Of a stretch of DNA of 64,000 nucleotides, positions 17,865-27,417 are shown in pieces. Positions within the stretch are counted from its first letter, which is position 1, and each line of letters begins with the position of its first letter. The stretch spans positions 900,202 through 964,201 of the forward strand of contig NZ_LN812103.1 of the NCBI RefSeq assembly GCF_000942395.1. Direction: 5' to 3'. The translations under genes and the position numbers were made by a program. The notes below the pieces were generated by a model. The model did no database searches. It was not told the origin of the DNA and saw nothing but the letters and a program-made list of their open reading frames with translations. The DNA comes from Risungbinella massiliensis (GTDB taxonomy: Bacteria; Bacillota; Bacilli; Thermoactinomycetales; Thermoactinomycetaceae).

Positions 17865-18970
17865 TGGCCATTGATATTTTTAGCCAAATGCCAAGCCAGT
17901 TACCAGAACAATACCGTATTTTATCAAGTGAAGAGTTGGATGAGCGGATTGTTCGTGCCAAAGAAATCCTGGGTAAAGATTTGGTGATTTTGGGTCACCA
18001 TTATCAGCGAGATGATGTGATTCAATATGCTGATTTCCGTGGGGATTCACTAAAGCTTTCTCGCGTTGGAGCAGAACAAAAAGAAGCGAAATATATTATA
18101 TTTTGTGGAGTTCATTTCATGGCGGAAACTGCTGATACACTGGCTCAAAAGGAGCAAATTGTGATTTTGCCAGACTTAAAAGCAGGGTGTTCCATGGCGG
18201 ATATGGCGGACATTGAAGATGTAGAAGAGTCTTGGGAAGTGTTACAAGACGAATTTGGCGATACGATCATTCCTGTCACTTATGTGAACTCTACTGCAGC
18301 AATCAAAGCATTTGTCGGTCGTCACGGCGGTACTACCTGTACTTCTTCCAATGCTAGAGAAGTGTTGGCATGGGCATTTCAACAGAAGAAGCGAATCCTT
18401 TTTCTACCTGATCAGCATTTAGGGAGAAATACCGCTTATAAAATGGGAATTCCTCTTGAGCAGATGGTCATCTGGAGCCCAGGGAGCGGAGAATTGGAAG
18501 AGGTAAACTGTGAACTAGGAGAAGTACAGATGATTCTCTGGAAAGGGTATTGCAGTGTCCATCAAAAGTTTACTCCTGAACAAGTGTATCGTGTGCGTGA
18601 GCGTGACCCAGAGATGAAAGTGATTGTTCATCCAGAATGTTCACATGAAGTAGTACGTTTAGCAGATTGTGATGGTTCTACTGATTATATTATCAAAATG
18701 ATTGCGGCTGCTCCTGCTGGGAGCAAATGGGCAGTTGGCACAGAAGTAAACCTAGTACAACGTTTAGCACAAGAACATCCAGAGCAACATATCGAACTAT
18801 TGAGCACCACCATGTGCCCCTGTCTCACCATGAATCGTATTGATCGTCCTCATTTACTGTGGACTCTTGAAAGTATCCTAGATGGGAACCCAATTAACCA
18901 AATTGAAGTGAATGATGAAACGATATACTGGTCGAAAAAGGCACTGGATCGTATGATGGCTGTTTCATAA
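17864..18970 (+). CDS. nadA: quinolinate synthase
   Basis: 368 residues, the long Bacillus-type NadA. Three cysteine regions that ligate the oxygen-sensitive [4Fe-4S] cluster are visible: IFCGVHFMAE (about 110), HPECSHEV (about 260) and MCPCLTMNR (about 320). GHHYQRDDV at the N-terminus is also typical. It condenses iminoaspartate with dihydroxyacetone phosphate. The dependence on a cluster explains nifS next door. The operon terminator at 19183 lies on the far side of an inserted repeat element. Confidence 0.95.
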   Translation: MAIDIFSQMPSQLPEQYRILSSEELDERIVRAKEILGKDLVILGHHYQRDDVIQYADFRGDSLKLSRVGAEQKEAKYIIFCGVHFMAETADTLAQKEQIVILPDLKAGCSMADMADIEDVEESWEVLQDEFGDTIIPVTYVNSTAAIKAFVGRHGGTTCTSSNAREVLAWAFQQKKRILFLPDQHLGRNTAYKMGIPLEQMVIWSPGSGELEEVNCELGEVQMILWKGYCSVHQKFTPEQVYRVRERDPEMKVIVHPECSHEVVRLADCDGSTDYIIKMIAAAPAGSKWAVGTEVNLVQRLAQEHPEQHIELLSTTMCPCLTMNRIDRPHLLWTLESILDGNPINQIEVNDETIYWSKKALDRMMAVS

Positions 18971-18992
18971 AGAAAAAACTGTATTTATAAAA

Positions 18993-19160
18993 AGCATGTT
19001 GCATATTAGCCCAAAGCCAGAGGTATTCTCCTTTTGAGATGCGACTATGAGTGATAGGGAGCTGGAGCAGATCCCTCAGGACAAGCAGGATAAGCAGGGC
19101 AAGCGGAAGTGGGAAAACCGGTGGCGCGCCTACTTTTAATTTAGATTAATGCAACAAGCT
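18993..19160. mobile_element. short inverted-repeat (MITE-like) element, copy 1
   Basis: 168 bases with imperfect terminal inverted repeats AGCATGTTGCAT and ATGCAACAAGCT. The interior is shared with copy 2 at 32210-32347 (for example GATGCGACTAT, GGCGCGCCTAC). Copy 1 alone carries three 9-base units GACAAGCAG / GATAAGCAG / GGCAAGCGG at 19080-19106. No coding capacity. I see no clear target duplication here. It sits between nadA and the nadA terminator. Confidence 0.8.
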
Positions 19161-19182
19161 AATAAAAATAAACACAGGTCGA

Positions 19183-19228
19183 GGCTGCTGACACTGCTTG
19201 AAAAAAGCAGATTAGTAGCCATTTTTTT
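19183..19228 (+). terminator. nadBCA terminator
   Basis: Two stacked stems GGCTGCT/AGTAGCC and CTGCTT/AAGCAG precede seven T. From here to 19442 no gene is supported; a 69-residue minus-strand frame lacks a ribosome site. Confidence 0.75.
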
Positions 19229-19442
19229 ATGAAGAAAATTATTATTTGTAGAATCGGTCATTGTTAGGTTTTGAAAGTGGGATGTGGGAGTAAATTTGGT
19301 TGTGGTGACTTCATTACTACAAGTTTTAGACTAGTGTATCTAGGTGACTTTGGATAATCCATTAGAGCAGTAGCACTTATTTTTTGGGGACTCAGTGGAG
19401 TTGGTAATGGCATAGGATAAGAATAGAAAGGATGGATGTGTG

Positions 19443-19748
19443 ATGAATGAGCAGATCTACAAAGATACTGCAAAAGCGATTAACCAAGAATTAGGTAGGA
19501 AAGCGGTGAGTGTGGAGTACTTAATGAAGCTAGTTCAGGAAGCTAAAAAAGTACGAAGAACGAGAGGGACACAAGGACTAATTGAGTTTGGATCAAAGTT
19601 ACCAACAAAGCTTTTTTCAGAAAATGAAATAAACAAGTTACAACGATCCCCCCAATACCGGTCTACCATGTCCAAAATGGTGGATCTCTTGGTATATGAA
19701 AGTGTAATCAATCCTTTTGAAGCGATGCTTCTCAAACGGTATATATAA
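19443..19748 (+). CDS. hypothetical protein, 101 residues
   Basis: Mostly helical, basic protein (VRRTRGTQGLIEFGS in the middle, KMVDLLVYESVINPFEAML at the end), no transmembrane segment or signal. I do not recognise a family. ATG 19443 is preceded by AAGGATGG; a GTG immediately before it is the other option. It stands alone between the nad operon and the beta-glucoside operon, with no obvious own terminator. Confidence 0.55.
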   Translation: MNEQIYKDTAKAINQELGRKAVSVEYLMKLVQEAKKVRRTRGTQGLIEFGSKLPTKLFSENEINKLQRSPQYRSTMSKMVDLLVYESVINPFEAMLLKRYI

Positions 19749-19835
19749 AATGGGTTAGTTTTAGGTAAACATATATTGTCTAATATGATGGTACCTATCC
19801 AATTCATTTGTCTTTAAAATAGAAAGAAATCTACT

Positions 19836-19884
19836 TTGACAAGTATAAAATCATATGTTACGATCGTCACAGTAAACGTTTACA
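19836..19884 (+). promoter_or_regulatory. beta-glucoside operon promoter with CcpA cre
   Basis: TTGACA (19836-19841), 17-bp spacer, TACGAT (19859-19864). The near-perfect palindrome AGTAAACGTTTACA (19871-19884) fits a cre with one mismatch and lies over the start point, so glucose repression by CcpA-HPr(Ser-P) is expected. Confidence 0.75.
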
Positions 19885-19901
19885 ACCAAATAAAATCAAT
19901 A

Positions 19902-19929
19902 GGATTGTTACTGGTCAGCAGGCAAAACC
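19902..19929 (+). promoter_or_regulatory. RAT 1, ribonucleic antiterminator for LicT
   Basis: Begins GGATTGTTACTGGTCAGC and ends AGGCAAAACC, the BglG/LicT/SacY-type RAT. Its last bases overlap the first bases of the terminator stem at 19925, so LicT binding would prevent the terminator. Confidence 0.92.
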
Positions 19930-19993
19930 TAAGTTTGTTACGATCACAAGATCTATATATCTTGTTGATCTCTAACAGATTTAGGTTTTTTTT
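19925..19993 (+). terminator. LicT-controlled terminator 1
   Basis: Arms AAACCTAAGTTTGTTA and TAACAGATTTAGGTTT enclose inner stems, followed by eight T. It ends 30 bases before the licT start. Confidence 0.9.
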
Positions 19994-20023
19994 ATGAAAT
20001 CCTGTAGCGAGAAAGAGTTGATA

Positions 20024-20899
20024 ATGGACATTAAAAAGGTATTTAATAACAATGTCGTCCTAACTGAAAATCAGCAAGGTCAGGAACTCGTTGTCATGGG
20101 AAGAGGGCTAGCCTTCCAAAAGAGACCAGGTGACTCTATTGACGAACGGGTGATCGAGAAGACATTCGTTCTTGAAAACCAAGACGTGTCCGACAAACTT
20201 GGTGAGCTTTTAAGAGATGTCGATGAGAGATATTTAGAGTTTGCTGATCGAATCATTTCCGATGCTCGTCGGAAGTTACAACATAAGCTTGATGATTATT
20301 TGTATGTGGCGCTTGCTGATCATATTAGTTTTGCGATCAATCGCCATAAGCAAGGTTTACATCTACACAATGCCTTGACTTGGGATATTCGCAAGTTTTA
20401 TAAACAGGAGTATCAAATTGGTTTGAAGGCTTTGGATATGATGGAAGACGAGATGGGTGTTCGCTTGCCAGAAGATGAAGCAGCATCGATTGCCTTACAT
20501 TTGGTTAATAGTCAAACATCTGGTGAGAATCTTGAGTCGATTACGAAGGTCACCAAGATTGTCAACGATATATTAAGTATTGTCACGTTTCATTATCAAA
20601 TGGAGCTAGATGATTCCTCAATTAGCTATGAGCGATTTGTTACACACCTACGCTTTTTTGTCTTTCGCTTGTTACGAGAGGAAATACATGAAGGTGACCT
20701 CGATGTCTTTTTGTATGAACAAGTACAAAAACAATATAAAACGGCATTTGAATGTAGTGAACGTATCGCTTCTTATATTCAGAAAGCACATGGGTGGAGT
20801 ATCACACCTGATGAAAAGGTATATTTAACGCTTCACATTCAACGAGTGACCAAACGCCAACAACTTTATAATGATTCAACATCCAACAAAGGATTGTGA
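20024..20899 (+). CDS. licT: BglG-family transcriptional antiterminator LicT
   Basis: 291 residues. An N-terminal CAT RNA-binding domain (MDIKKVFNNNVVL to about residue 55, with GRGLAFQKRPGD) is followed by two PRD domains whose phosphorylatable histidines are in ADHISFAINRH, SIALHLVNSQ and LTLHIQRV. It binds RAT hairpins when the beta-glucoside PTS is active. I start it at ATG 20024, where family members begin; an in-frame ATG at 19994 lies at the foot of the terminator. Its stop codon is inside RAT 2, so the gene and the next control site overlap. Confidence 0.94.
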   Translation: MDIKKVFNNNVVLTENQQGQELVVMGRGLAFQKRPGDSIDERVIEKTFVLENQDVSDKLGELLRDVDERYLEFADRIISDARRKLQHKLDDYLYVALADHISFAINRHKQGLHLHNALTWDIRKFYKQEYQIGLKALDMMEDEMGVRLPEDEAASIALHLVNSQTSGENLESITKVTKIVNDILSIVTFHYQMELDDSSISYERFVTHLRFFVFRLLREEIHEGDLDVFLYEQVQKQYKTAFECSERIASYIQKAHGWSITPDEKVYLTLHIQRVTKRQQLYNDSTSNKGL

Positions 20900-20986
20900 C
20901 TGTTCGGCAGGCAAAACCTAGGTTGATCGAATGAACTATACCTGTGTAGTGATTACATGGTATAGACGATCAATTTAGGTTTTTTT
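20891..20986 (+). promoter_or_regulatory. RAT 2 and LicT-controlled terminator 2
   Basis: The RAT (20891-20918) starts GGATTGTGACTGTTCGGC and ends AGGCAAAACC; bases 20897-20899 are the licT stop codon. The overlapping terminator has arms AAACCTAGGTTGATCG and CGATCAATTTAGGTTT plus a T run. It gives a second checkpoint before bglP. Confidence 0.92.
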
Positions 20987-21061
20987 CATGCAATAAGCCT
21001 GATACAAGCAAAACGAATCGATTAATAAACTACCAGATGAAGTGTGAAAGGAGTTAATAAT

Positions 21062-22927
21062 ATGAACTACGATCAACTTGGTAAGCAGATTTTGGAGAAA
21101 GTCGGTGGCGAAAAGAATGTCAACTCGCTCGTACACTGCGCAACTCGTCTTCGATTTAAATTGAAAGACCCAACGAAAGCTAATAAAGAGGAGCTAACAA
21201 GTCTAGATGGTGTCATTCAAGTGGTGACGACGAGTGGTCAATTTCAAGTTGTCATTGGAAATGAAGTGAGTGATGTTTATAACTCGATTATGAAGGTCAG
21301 TGATTGGGAATCAGGAAGCGATTCATCTGATAACTCATCAGACGAGAAAACGGGTATTGTTACCAAGGCAGTAGATATGATTTCTGGTATTTTTGCTCCT
21401 ATTTTAGGAGCTCTTGCCGGAGCAGGGATGCTCAAGGGATTACTGGCAATTGCCATTGCCACGAACCTGCTGGATAAAGAAGGCGGAACGTATTTTCTGT
21501 TAAATATTGCAGCGGATAGTATGTTTTACTTTTTACCAATGCTGCTAGCAGTGACAGCTGCGAAAAAGTTTAAGACAGACGTCAGTGTGGCCCTCATTAT
21601 TGCCGGGGCACTGCTGTATCCGGCAATTGTAGAAGCTTACAAATCGGGTGAAACGATTACATTCCTTGGGATTCCTGTAATCTTAATGAGCTATAGTTCG
21701 TCTGTGATTCCGATTATCTTGGCGATTTATGTGCAGTCACTACTCGAAAAACCGCTTCGTAAATGGGTTCATTCATCTGTTCGTACATTTGTAGTTCCGA
21801 TGGTCTTGATCGTCGTGGTCGTTCCATTAACTTTGATGGCATTTGGTCCATTTGGCGTATATGTAGGACAGATGCTTGCCAATGGCTATCAATCTCTTGC
21901 AGACACGAATATTATCATCGCAGGGATTATTATGGGGGCAGCTTGGCAGTTGCTTGTTATGTTTGGTCTTCATTGGGCGTTCATTCCATTAATCTTGCAA
22001 AATATTAGTACGTTCGGTTATGACACGATTGGAGCACTTATCATAAGCAGTATTTTCGCGATTGCTGGAGCGACCTTTGGTGTTTGGCTCAAGTCCAAGA
22101 AAACAGAAGTAAAAGCAATTGCTGGTCCTGCCTTCATTTCTGCTTTGTGTGGAATTACCGAACCGGCAATCTATGGGGTGACGCTTCGTTATAAACGACC
22201 ATTCATTATTGCGATTATATGTGCAGCCATCGGTGGAGCAATTGGTGGTCTGTCTGGGGCAACAAGACCAGCAAGTGCACCATCTGGAATTACGACGCTA
22301 CCGATTTTCTATGGGGAAGGATTTGGGTTATTAGTAGTCGCTATTTCGGTTACATTTCTGTTGGCAGCCATTTTAACCTACTTCTTTGGTTATAGCGATG
22401 ATGCTGTAGAAGAAGGAAATAAGAAAGCAGCAATCGATCCAGAAGAGAAAAAAGCTAACACAAAAAAAGATGCTAATATTGTTAGCCCTCTAACAGGCGA
22501 AGTGTTACCACTCGATCAAGTACAAGATCCAGTGTTTCGTTCCGAAGCAATGGGCAAAGGATGCGCAATCATCCCAACAGTAGGTCAGCTTTTCTCTCCA
22601 ATAGATGGACAGGTGGTGACTGTGTTCCCTACAGGACATGCAATTGGTTTGAAATCGAGTGATGGTACAGAGATTTTAGTGCATGTTGGGATTGATACGG
22701 TTCAATTGGAAGGAAAGTTTTATACAAAACTTGTCAAGCCAGGTGACCAAGTAACTAAAGGACAGCTTTTGATTGAATTTGATATCGATGGGATTCAAGA
22801 AGCTGGTTACGATGTGACAACCCCAATCGTTGTAACGAATACAAATGATTATTTAGATATTGTGGCAAAAAATGAAGGTGCTGTGGAGCATGGGGAATCG
22901 TTAATTAGCATTGCCAAAAACGCGTAA
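21062..22927 (+). CDS. bglP: beta-glucoside PTS transporter, EIIBCA
   Basis: 621 residues with three domains in order: EIIB (1-90, phosphorylated Cys26 in SLVHCATRLRF), membrane EIIC (about 110-460, including CGITEPAIYGVT), and EIIA (about 485-621, active His in ILVHVGIDT). It imports and phosphorylates aryl or oligo beta-glucosides; the B domain also passes phosphate to LicT. ATG 21062 has GGAG upstream at AAAGGAGTTAATA; an in-frame GTG at 21044 covers that site and is rejected. Substrate (salicin, cellobiose) cannot be decided. Confidence 0.93.
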   Translation: MNYDQLGKQILEKVGGEKNVNSLVHCATRLRFKLKDPTKANKEELTSLDGVIQVVTTSGQFQVVIGNEVSDVYNSIMKVSDWESGSDSSDNSSDEKTGIVTKAVDMISGIFAPILGALAGAGMLKGLLAIAIATNLLDKEGGTYFLLNIAADSMFYFLPMLLAVTAAKKFKTDVSVALIIAGALLYPAIVEAYKSGETITFLGIPVILMSYSSSVIPIILAIYVQSLLEKPLRKWVHSSVRTFVVPMVLIVVVVPLTLMAFGPFGVYVGQMLANGYQSLADTNIIIAGIIMGAAWQLLVMFGLHWAFIPLILQNISTFGYDTIGALIISSIFAIAGATFGVWLKSKKTEVKAIAGPAFISALCGITEPAIYGVTLRYKRPFIIAIICAAIGGAIGGLSGATRPASAPSGITTLPIFYGEGFGLLVVAISVTFLLAAILTYFFGYSDDAVEEGNKKAAIDPEEKKANTKKDANIVSPLTGEVLPLDQVQDPVFRSEAMGKGCAIIPTVGQLFSPIDGQVVTVFPTGHAIGLKSSDGTEILVHVGIDTVQLEGKFYTKLVKPGDQVTKGQLLIEFDIDGIQEAGYDVTTPIVVTNTNDYLDIVAKNEGAVEHGESLISIAKNA

Positions 22928-24415
<1,488 letters not shown>

Positions 24416-24433
24416 AGAAAGGATGGGATTGCG

Positions 24434-25840
24434 ATGAAACACGAAAAGTTAGCGCCTTTTCCAAAGGATTTTCTTTGGGGGGCATCTACTTCCGCATATC
24501 AAACAGAAGGTGCATGGAACAAAGATGGGAAAGGCCCAACGGTGATTGATGTTCGACCAAAGAAAGAACATATTACAGATTACACTGTGGCTAGTGGTCA
24601 CTATGATTACTACAAAGAAGACATTGCCAAAATGGCGGAAATGGGACTAAAAGCATATCGTTTTTCTATTTCATGGGCACGAATTTTTCCCAAAGGAGTG
24701 GGTGAGGTCAATCAAGCGGGTATTGACCATTATCAAAATGTGATTGCGGAGCTAAAAAAATACAACATAGAACCGATTGTGACGTTGTACCATTTTGACT
24801 TACCATATGATTTGGAAGAAACAGGCGGTTGGGATAACCGAGATACAATTGATGCATTCGAACAATATGCTGTGACCTTGTTTCATGCATTAGGGGACTC
24901 AGTAAAATATTGGTTAACGATTAATGAGCAGAACATGATGATCATGCATGGCAATACGATTGGCACTGGTAAGCAAAGCACGGAAAAAGAGTTGTATCAA
25001 CAAAATCACCATATGATGGTGGCACAAGCAAAAGCGATTATTCGTTTCCGTGAGATCTTACCAGATGCGAAAATCGGTCCAGCTCCTAATATATCCAATG
25101 TTTATCCAGCGTCATCCAAGCCTGCCGATGTACTTGCGGCGCAAAATTACAATGCGATTCGCAACTGGATGTACTTAGATATTCCTTGTTTTGGCCGCTA
25201 CAATCATATTGCCTGGGCGTTCTTAAAAGAAAAAGGCTATGAGCCAGAAATCGCAAAAGGGGATATGGAACTAATCGCACAAGCAAAGCCAGATTTTATT
25301 GCCTTTAACTACTATTCCTCGAAAACAGTAGAAGCAAGCAAAAATGATGGTCAGGACCGTAGCGGCAATGGCGATCAGGAAATTGTTATTGGGGAAGAGG
25401 GAGTGTACAGAGGGAAGAAAAATGAACATCTGGAGAAGACCGACTTTGGATGGGAAATTGATCCAACTGGCTTGCGCTCTACATTGAATGCAATCTATGA
25501 CCGTTATCATCTTCCGCTGATTATTACGGAAAATGGCTTAGGAGCATATGATAAGTTAGAGGAAGATGGGACGATCGATGACCCATATCGGATCGAGTAC
25601 TTCCAAAAACACTTTGAACAGGCACAGCTTGCCATTACAGATGGCGTAGAGCTATTTGGATATTGTCCTTGGTCAGCGATTGACTTAGTTAGTACACATC
25701 AAGGGATGCAAAAACGTTATGGTTTTATCTACATTAACCGTGAGGAATTTGATCTAAAAGATATGCGTCGTATCCGAAAAAACAGCTCTTATTGGTATGA
25801 AGAGGTTATTCGTACTAATGGAGAAAGCTTAAGAAAATAA
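24434..25840 (+). CDS. 6-phospho-beta-glucosidase, GH1 (second)
   Basis: 468 residues. Acid/base Glu165 in TINEQN and nucleophile Glu366 in ITENGLGAYD. TINEQN differs from the TFNEIN of the first enzyme, so the two belong to separate GH1 subgroups and probably prefer different phospho-glucosides. It is not a recent duplication; a transfer or an old split is more likely. The ATG follows AAAGGATGGG. The operon ends in a palindromic terminator. Confidence 0.92.
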   Translation: MKHEKLAPFPKDFLWGASTSAYQTEGAWNKDGKGPTVIDVRPKKEHITDYTVASGHYDYYKEDIAKMAEMGLKAYRFSISWARIFPKGVGEVNQAGIDHYQNVIAELKKYNIEPIVTLYHFDLPYDLEETGGWDNRDTIDAFEQYAVTLFHALGDSVKYWLTINEQNMMIMHGNTIGTGKQSTEKELYQQNHHMMVAQAKAIIRFREILPDAKIGPAPNISNVYPASSKPADVLAAQNYNAIRNWMYLDIPCFGRYNHIAWAFLKEKGYEPEIAKGDMELIAQAKPDFIAFNYYSSKTVEASKNDGQDRSGNGDQEIVIGEEGVYRGKKNEHLEKTDFGWEIDPTGLRSTLNAIYDRYHLPLIITENGLGAYDKLEEDGTIDDPYRIEYFQKHFEQAQLAITDGVELFGYCPWSAIDLVSTHQGMQKRYGFIYINREEFDLKDMRRIRKNSSYWYEEVIRTNGESLRK

Positions 25841-25850
25841 GCATAGAAAC

Positions 25851-25884
25851 AACAGGAACTTGTATACAGGTTCCTGTTTTTGTT
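25851..25884 (+). terminator. bgl operon terminator
   Basis: AACAGGAAC and GTTCCTGTT flank an inner TGTATACA palindrome; TTTTTG follows. Confidence 0.75.
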
Positions 25885-26005
25885 ACGTATACAGATGAGA
25901 ATTTTAACAAAAAAGAACCCACACCTGTTAGTGTGAGTTAAGTGGTATCATCCACAAACCATGTGAAAGATACTAATGGGAGAGGAGAAACCGGAGGAAG
26001 AGCTT

Positions 26006-26137
26006 ATGGGGAAACGTAAGTCTTCTCCGCGGTTAGACAGATCATTTCCGATACTGTCTTTATCATTATGGTTCAGGGTTATCATTCTTATACATCCTAA
26101 GAGAAAATATTTTGCAAGAATCAGGTACTTGGATTGA
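26006..26137 (+). CDS. possible 43-residue protein
   Basis: Strong GGAGGAAGAGCTT site before ATG. The product is basic at the start (MGKRKSSPRLDRS), with a hydrophobic middle (FPILSLSLWFRVIILI) and a basic end. No family recognised. The 490 bases between the bgl operon and rsmD hold nothing else convincing except small hairpins (CACAC/GTGTG, GTGG/CCAC near 25920-25962). Confidence 0.35.
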   Translation: MGKRKSSPRLDRSFPILSLSLWFRVIILIHPKRKYFARIRYLD

Positions 26138-26332
26138 GAAATTTTCCTATGGTAGGATAGGGAAGGCTATATTCATCTTTTATCCCGTTCTAATGGGCAG
26201 TAAGGTCCCTACTCCAAGCATGGGAATAGTGTCTTTAAGAAAAGAACTGATAAGGTCAACTAACGTTCAGTGGGGGATGAAAAAAGCACTGAATGAAGTG
26301 TTACTTTACTCTATATCCTGCAGGTGAGAAGA

Positions 26333-26926
26333 TTGAGGATTATTTCGGGAAAAGCAAGAGGCACGAAGCTGGCAATGGTGCCAGGTAAGCATGTTCGACC
26401 AACCTCAGATCGGGTAAAAGAATCGTTATTCAATGTACTCGGACCATATTTTGATGGTGGGAAAGTCTTAGATTTATTCGCTGGAACAGGCAATTTGGGG
26501 TTGGAGGCTCTTAGTAGAGGGATGGAACAGGCTGTTTTTGTGGATTCGTCCTATCAGAGTATCCAGACAGTCCAGCAAAATATCAAAAAAACGCACTTGT
26601 TCCCTCAATCTATTGTTTGGAAAAAAGATGCAAAACGAGCAGTAGCGGATTGTGCTGATCGTGGTTGGGTCTTTGACCTTATTTTCATAGATCCTCCATA
26701 TCATTTGGATCTATATCTTCCTATTCTCAACGAGATAGAAAAAAGTAAGCTCTTGGCAGAAGAAGGATTGATTGTGGCGGAGCACGCAAAAGAGGTTGTC
26801 TTACCAGATGAGGTAGGATCACTATATGCAATACGAGATTTATCGTACGGTGAGACACATATTCGTCTATATGAACTAGTAGAACAAGGAGATCAACTCA
26901 ATGAAAGTAGCAGTCTATCCAGGTAG
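26333..26926 (+). CDS. rsmD: 16S rRNA (guanine-966-N2)-methyltransferase RsmD
   Basis: 197 residues. MRIISGKARG start, SAM-binding DLFAGTGNLGLEALSRG (about 46-62) and the N6-type catalytic motif DPPY (about 122-125) are diagnostic. It methylates G966 of 16S rRNA. I prefer TTG 26333 (behind AGGTGAG) because family members begin at MRIISG; GTG 26324 is possible. It overlaps coaD by 26 bases, the conserved ylbH-coaD pairing. Confidence 0.92.
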   Translation: MRIISGKARGTKLAMVPGKHVRPTSDRVKESLFNVLGPYFDGGKVLDLFAGTGNLGLEALSRGMEQAVFVDSSYQSIQTVQQNIKKTHLFPQSIVWKKDAKRAVADCADRGWVFDLIFIDPPYHLDLYLPILNEIEKSKLLAEEGLIVAEHAKEVVLPDEVGSLYAIRDLSYGETHIRLYELVEQGDQLNESSSLSR

Positions 26927-27383
26927 TTTTGATCCTATTACGTTTGGACATCTTGATATCATTCAACGTGGGGCAAAAGTTTTTGACAAGATTATTGTTG
27001 CAATTTTAATTAACTCATCCAAACAACCACTCTTTACCATGGAAGAACGAAAACAAATGATTTTGGAATCAGTCAAAGGAATGGGTCTCGACATAGAAGT
27101 GGACAGCTTTGAAGGGCTATTGATGGATTATGTTCAAAAGCGTGAAGTTCATGGTGTCTTGCGAGGTTTACGAGCTATCTCTGATTTTGAGTATGAGCTA
27201 CAGATCGCCTCGATCAACCGGAAGTTATATGACAAGGTAGAGACTTTATTCCTTATGTCGAATAATCAGCATTCCTTTATCTCTTCTCAGATGGTCAAGG
27301 AAGTGGCCAAATATGGAGCAGATGTATCCGAGCTGGTACCCGTCCATGTTGCTCAAGCGCTTGCTGTCAAATATCATAAATAA
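26901..27383 (+). CDS. coaD: phosphopantetheine adenylyltransferase
   Basis: 160 residues, usual length. Nucleotidyltransferase GSFDPITFGHLDII (residues 8-21), RGLRAISDFEYELQ and the C-terminal ISSQMVKEVAKYG are typical. It adenylates 4'-phosphopantetheine in coenzyme A synthesis. AAGGAG lies inside the rsmD end. Confidence 0.96.
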   Translation: MKVAVYPGSFDPITFGHLDIIQRGAKVFDKIIVAILINSSKQPLFTMEERKQMILESVKGMGLDIEVDSFEGLLMDYVQKREVHGVLRGLRAISDFEYELQIASINRKLYDKVETLFLMSNNQHSFISSQMVKEVAKYGADVSELVPVHVAQALAVKYHK

Positions 27384-27389
27384 GAAGAG

Positions 27390-27417
27390 CCCGCTAGACA
27401 TATATGTCAGCGGGTTG
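27390..27417 (+). terminator. coaD terminator
   Basis: CCCGCT/AGCGGG closes over the palindrome GACATATATGTC; TTGTCGTTTT follows. It may also serve the convergent ylbJ, whose stop is at 27407. Confidence 0.6.

Noticed and set aside
19080..19106. CRISPR-like short repeats
   Set aside because: Three adjacent 9-base units without spacers inside a MITE-like element; no CRISPR array or cas gene is seen anywhere in the window.
18985..19169. Target duplication of MITE copy 1
   Set aside because: The flanks are both A/T rich (TTATAAAA and AATAAAAA) but do not match as an 8-base repeat.
19264..19473. Pro-rich 69-residue minus-strand frame
   Set aside because: No start signal and it overlaps the start of the gene at 19443.
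26112..26327. 71-codon frame before rsmD
   Set aside because: TTG start without ribosome site; no conserved pattern, and it ends inside the rsmD ribosome site.
25900..26332. Possible T-box or other riboswitch before rsmD
   Set aside because: I looked for the T-box core (GGTGGNACCGCG) and a terminator with T run and found neither.
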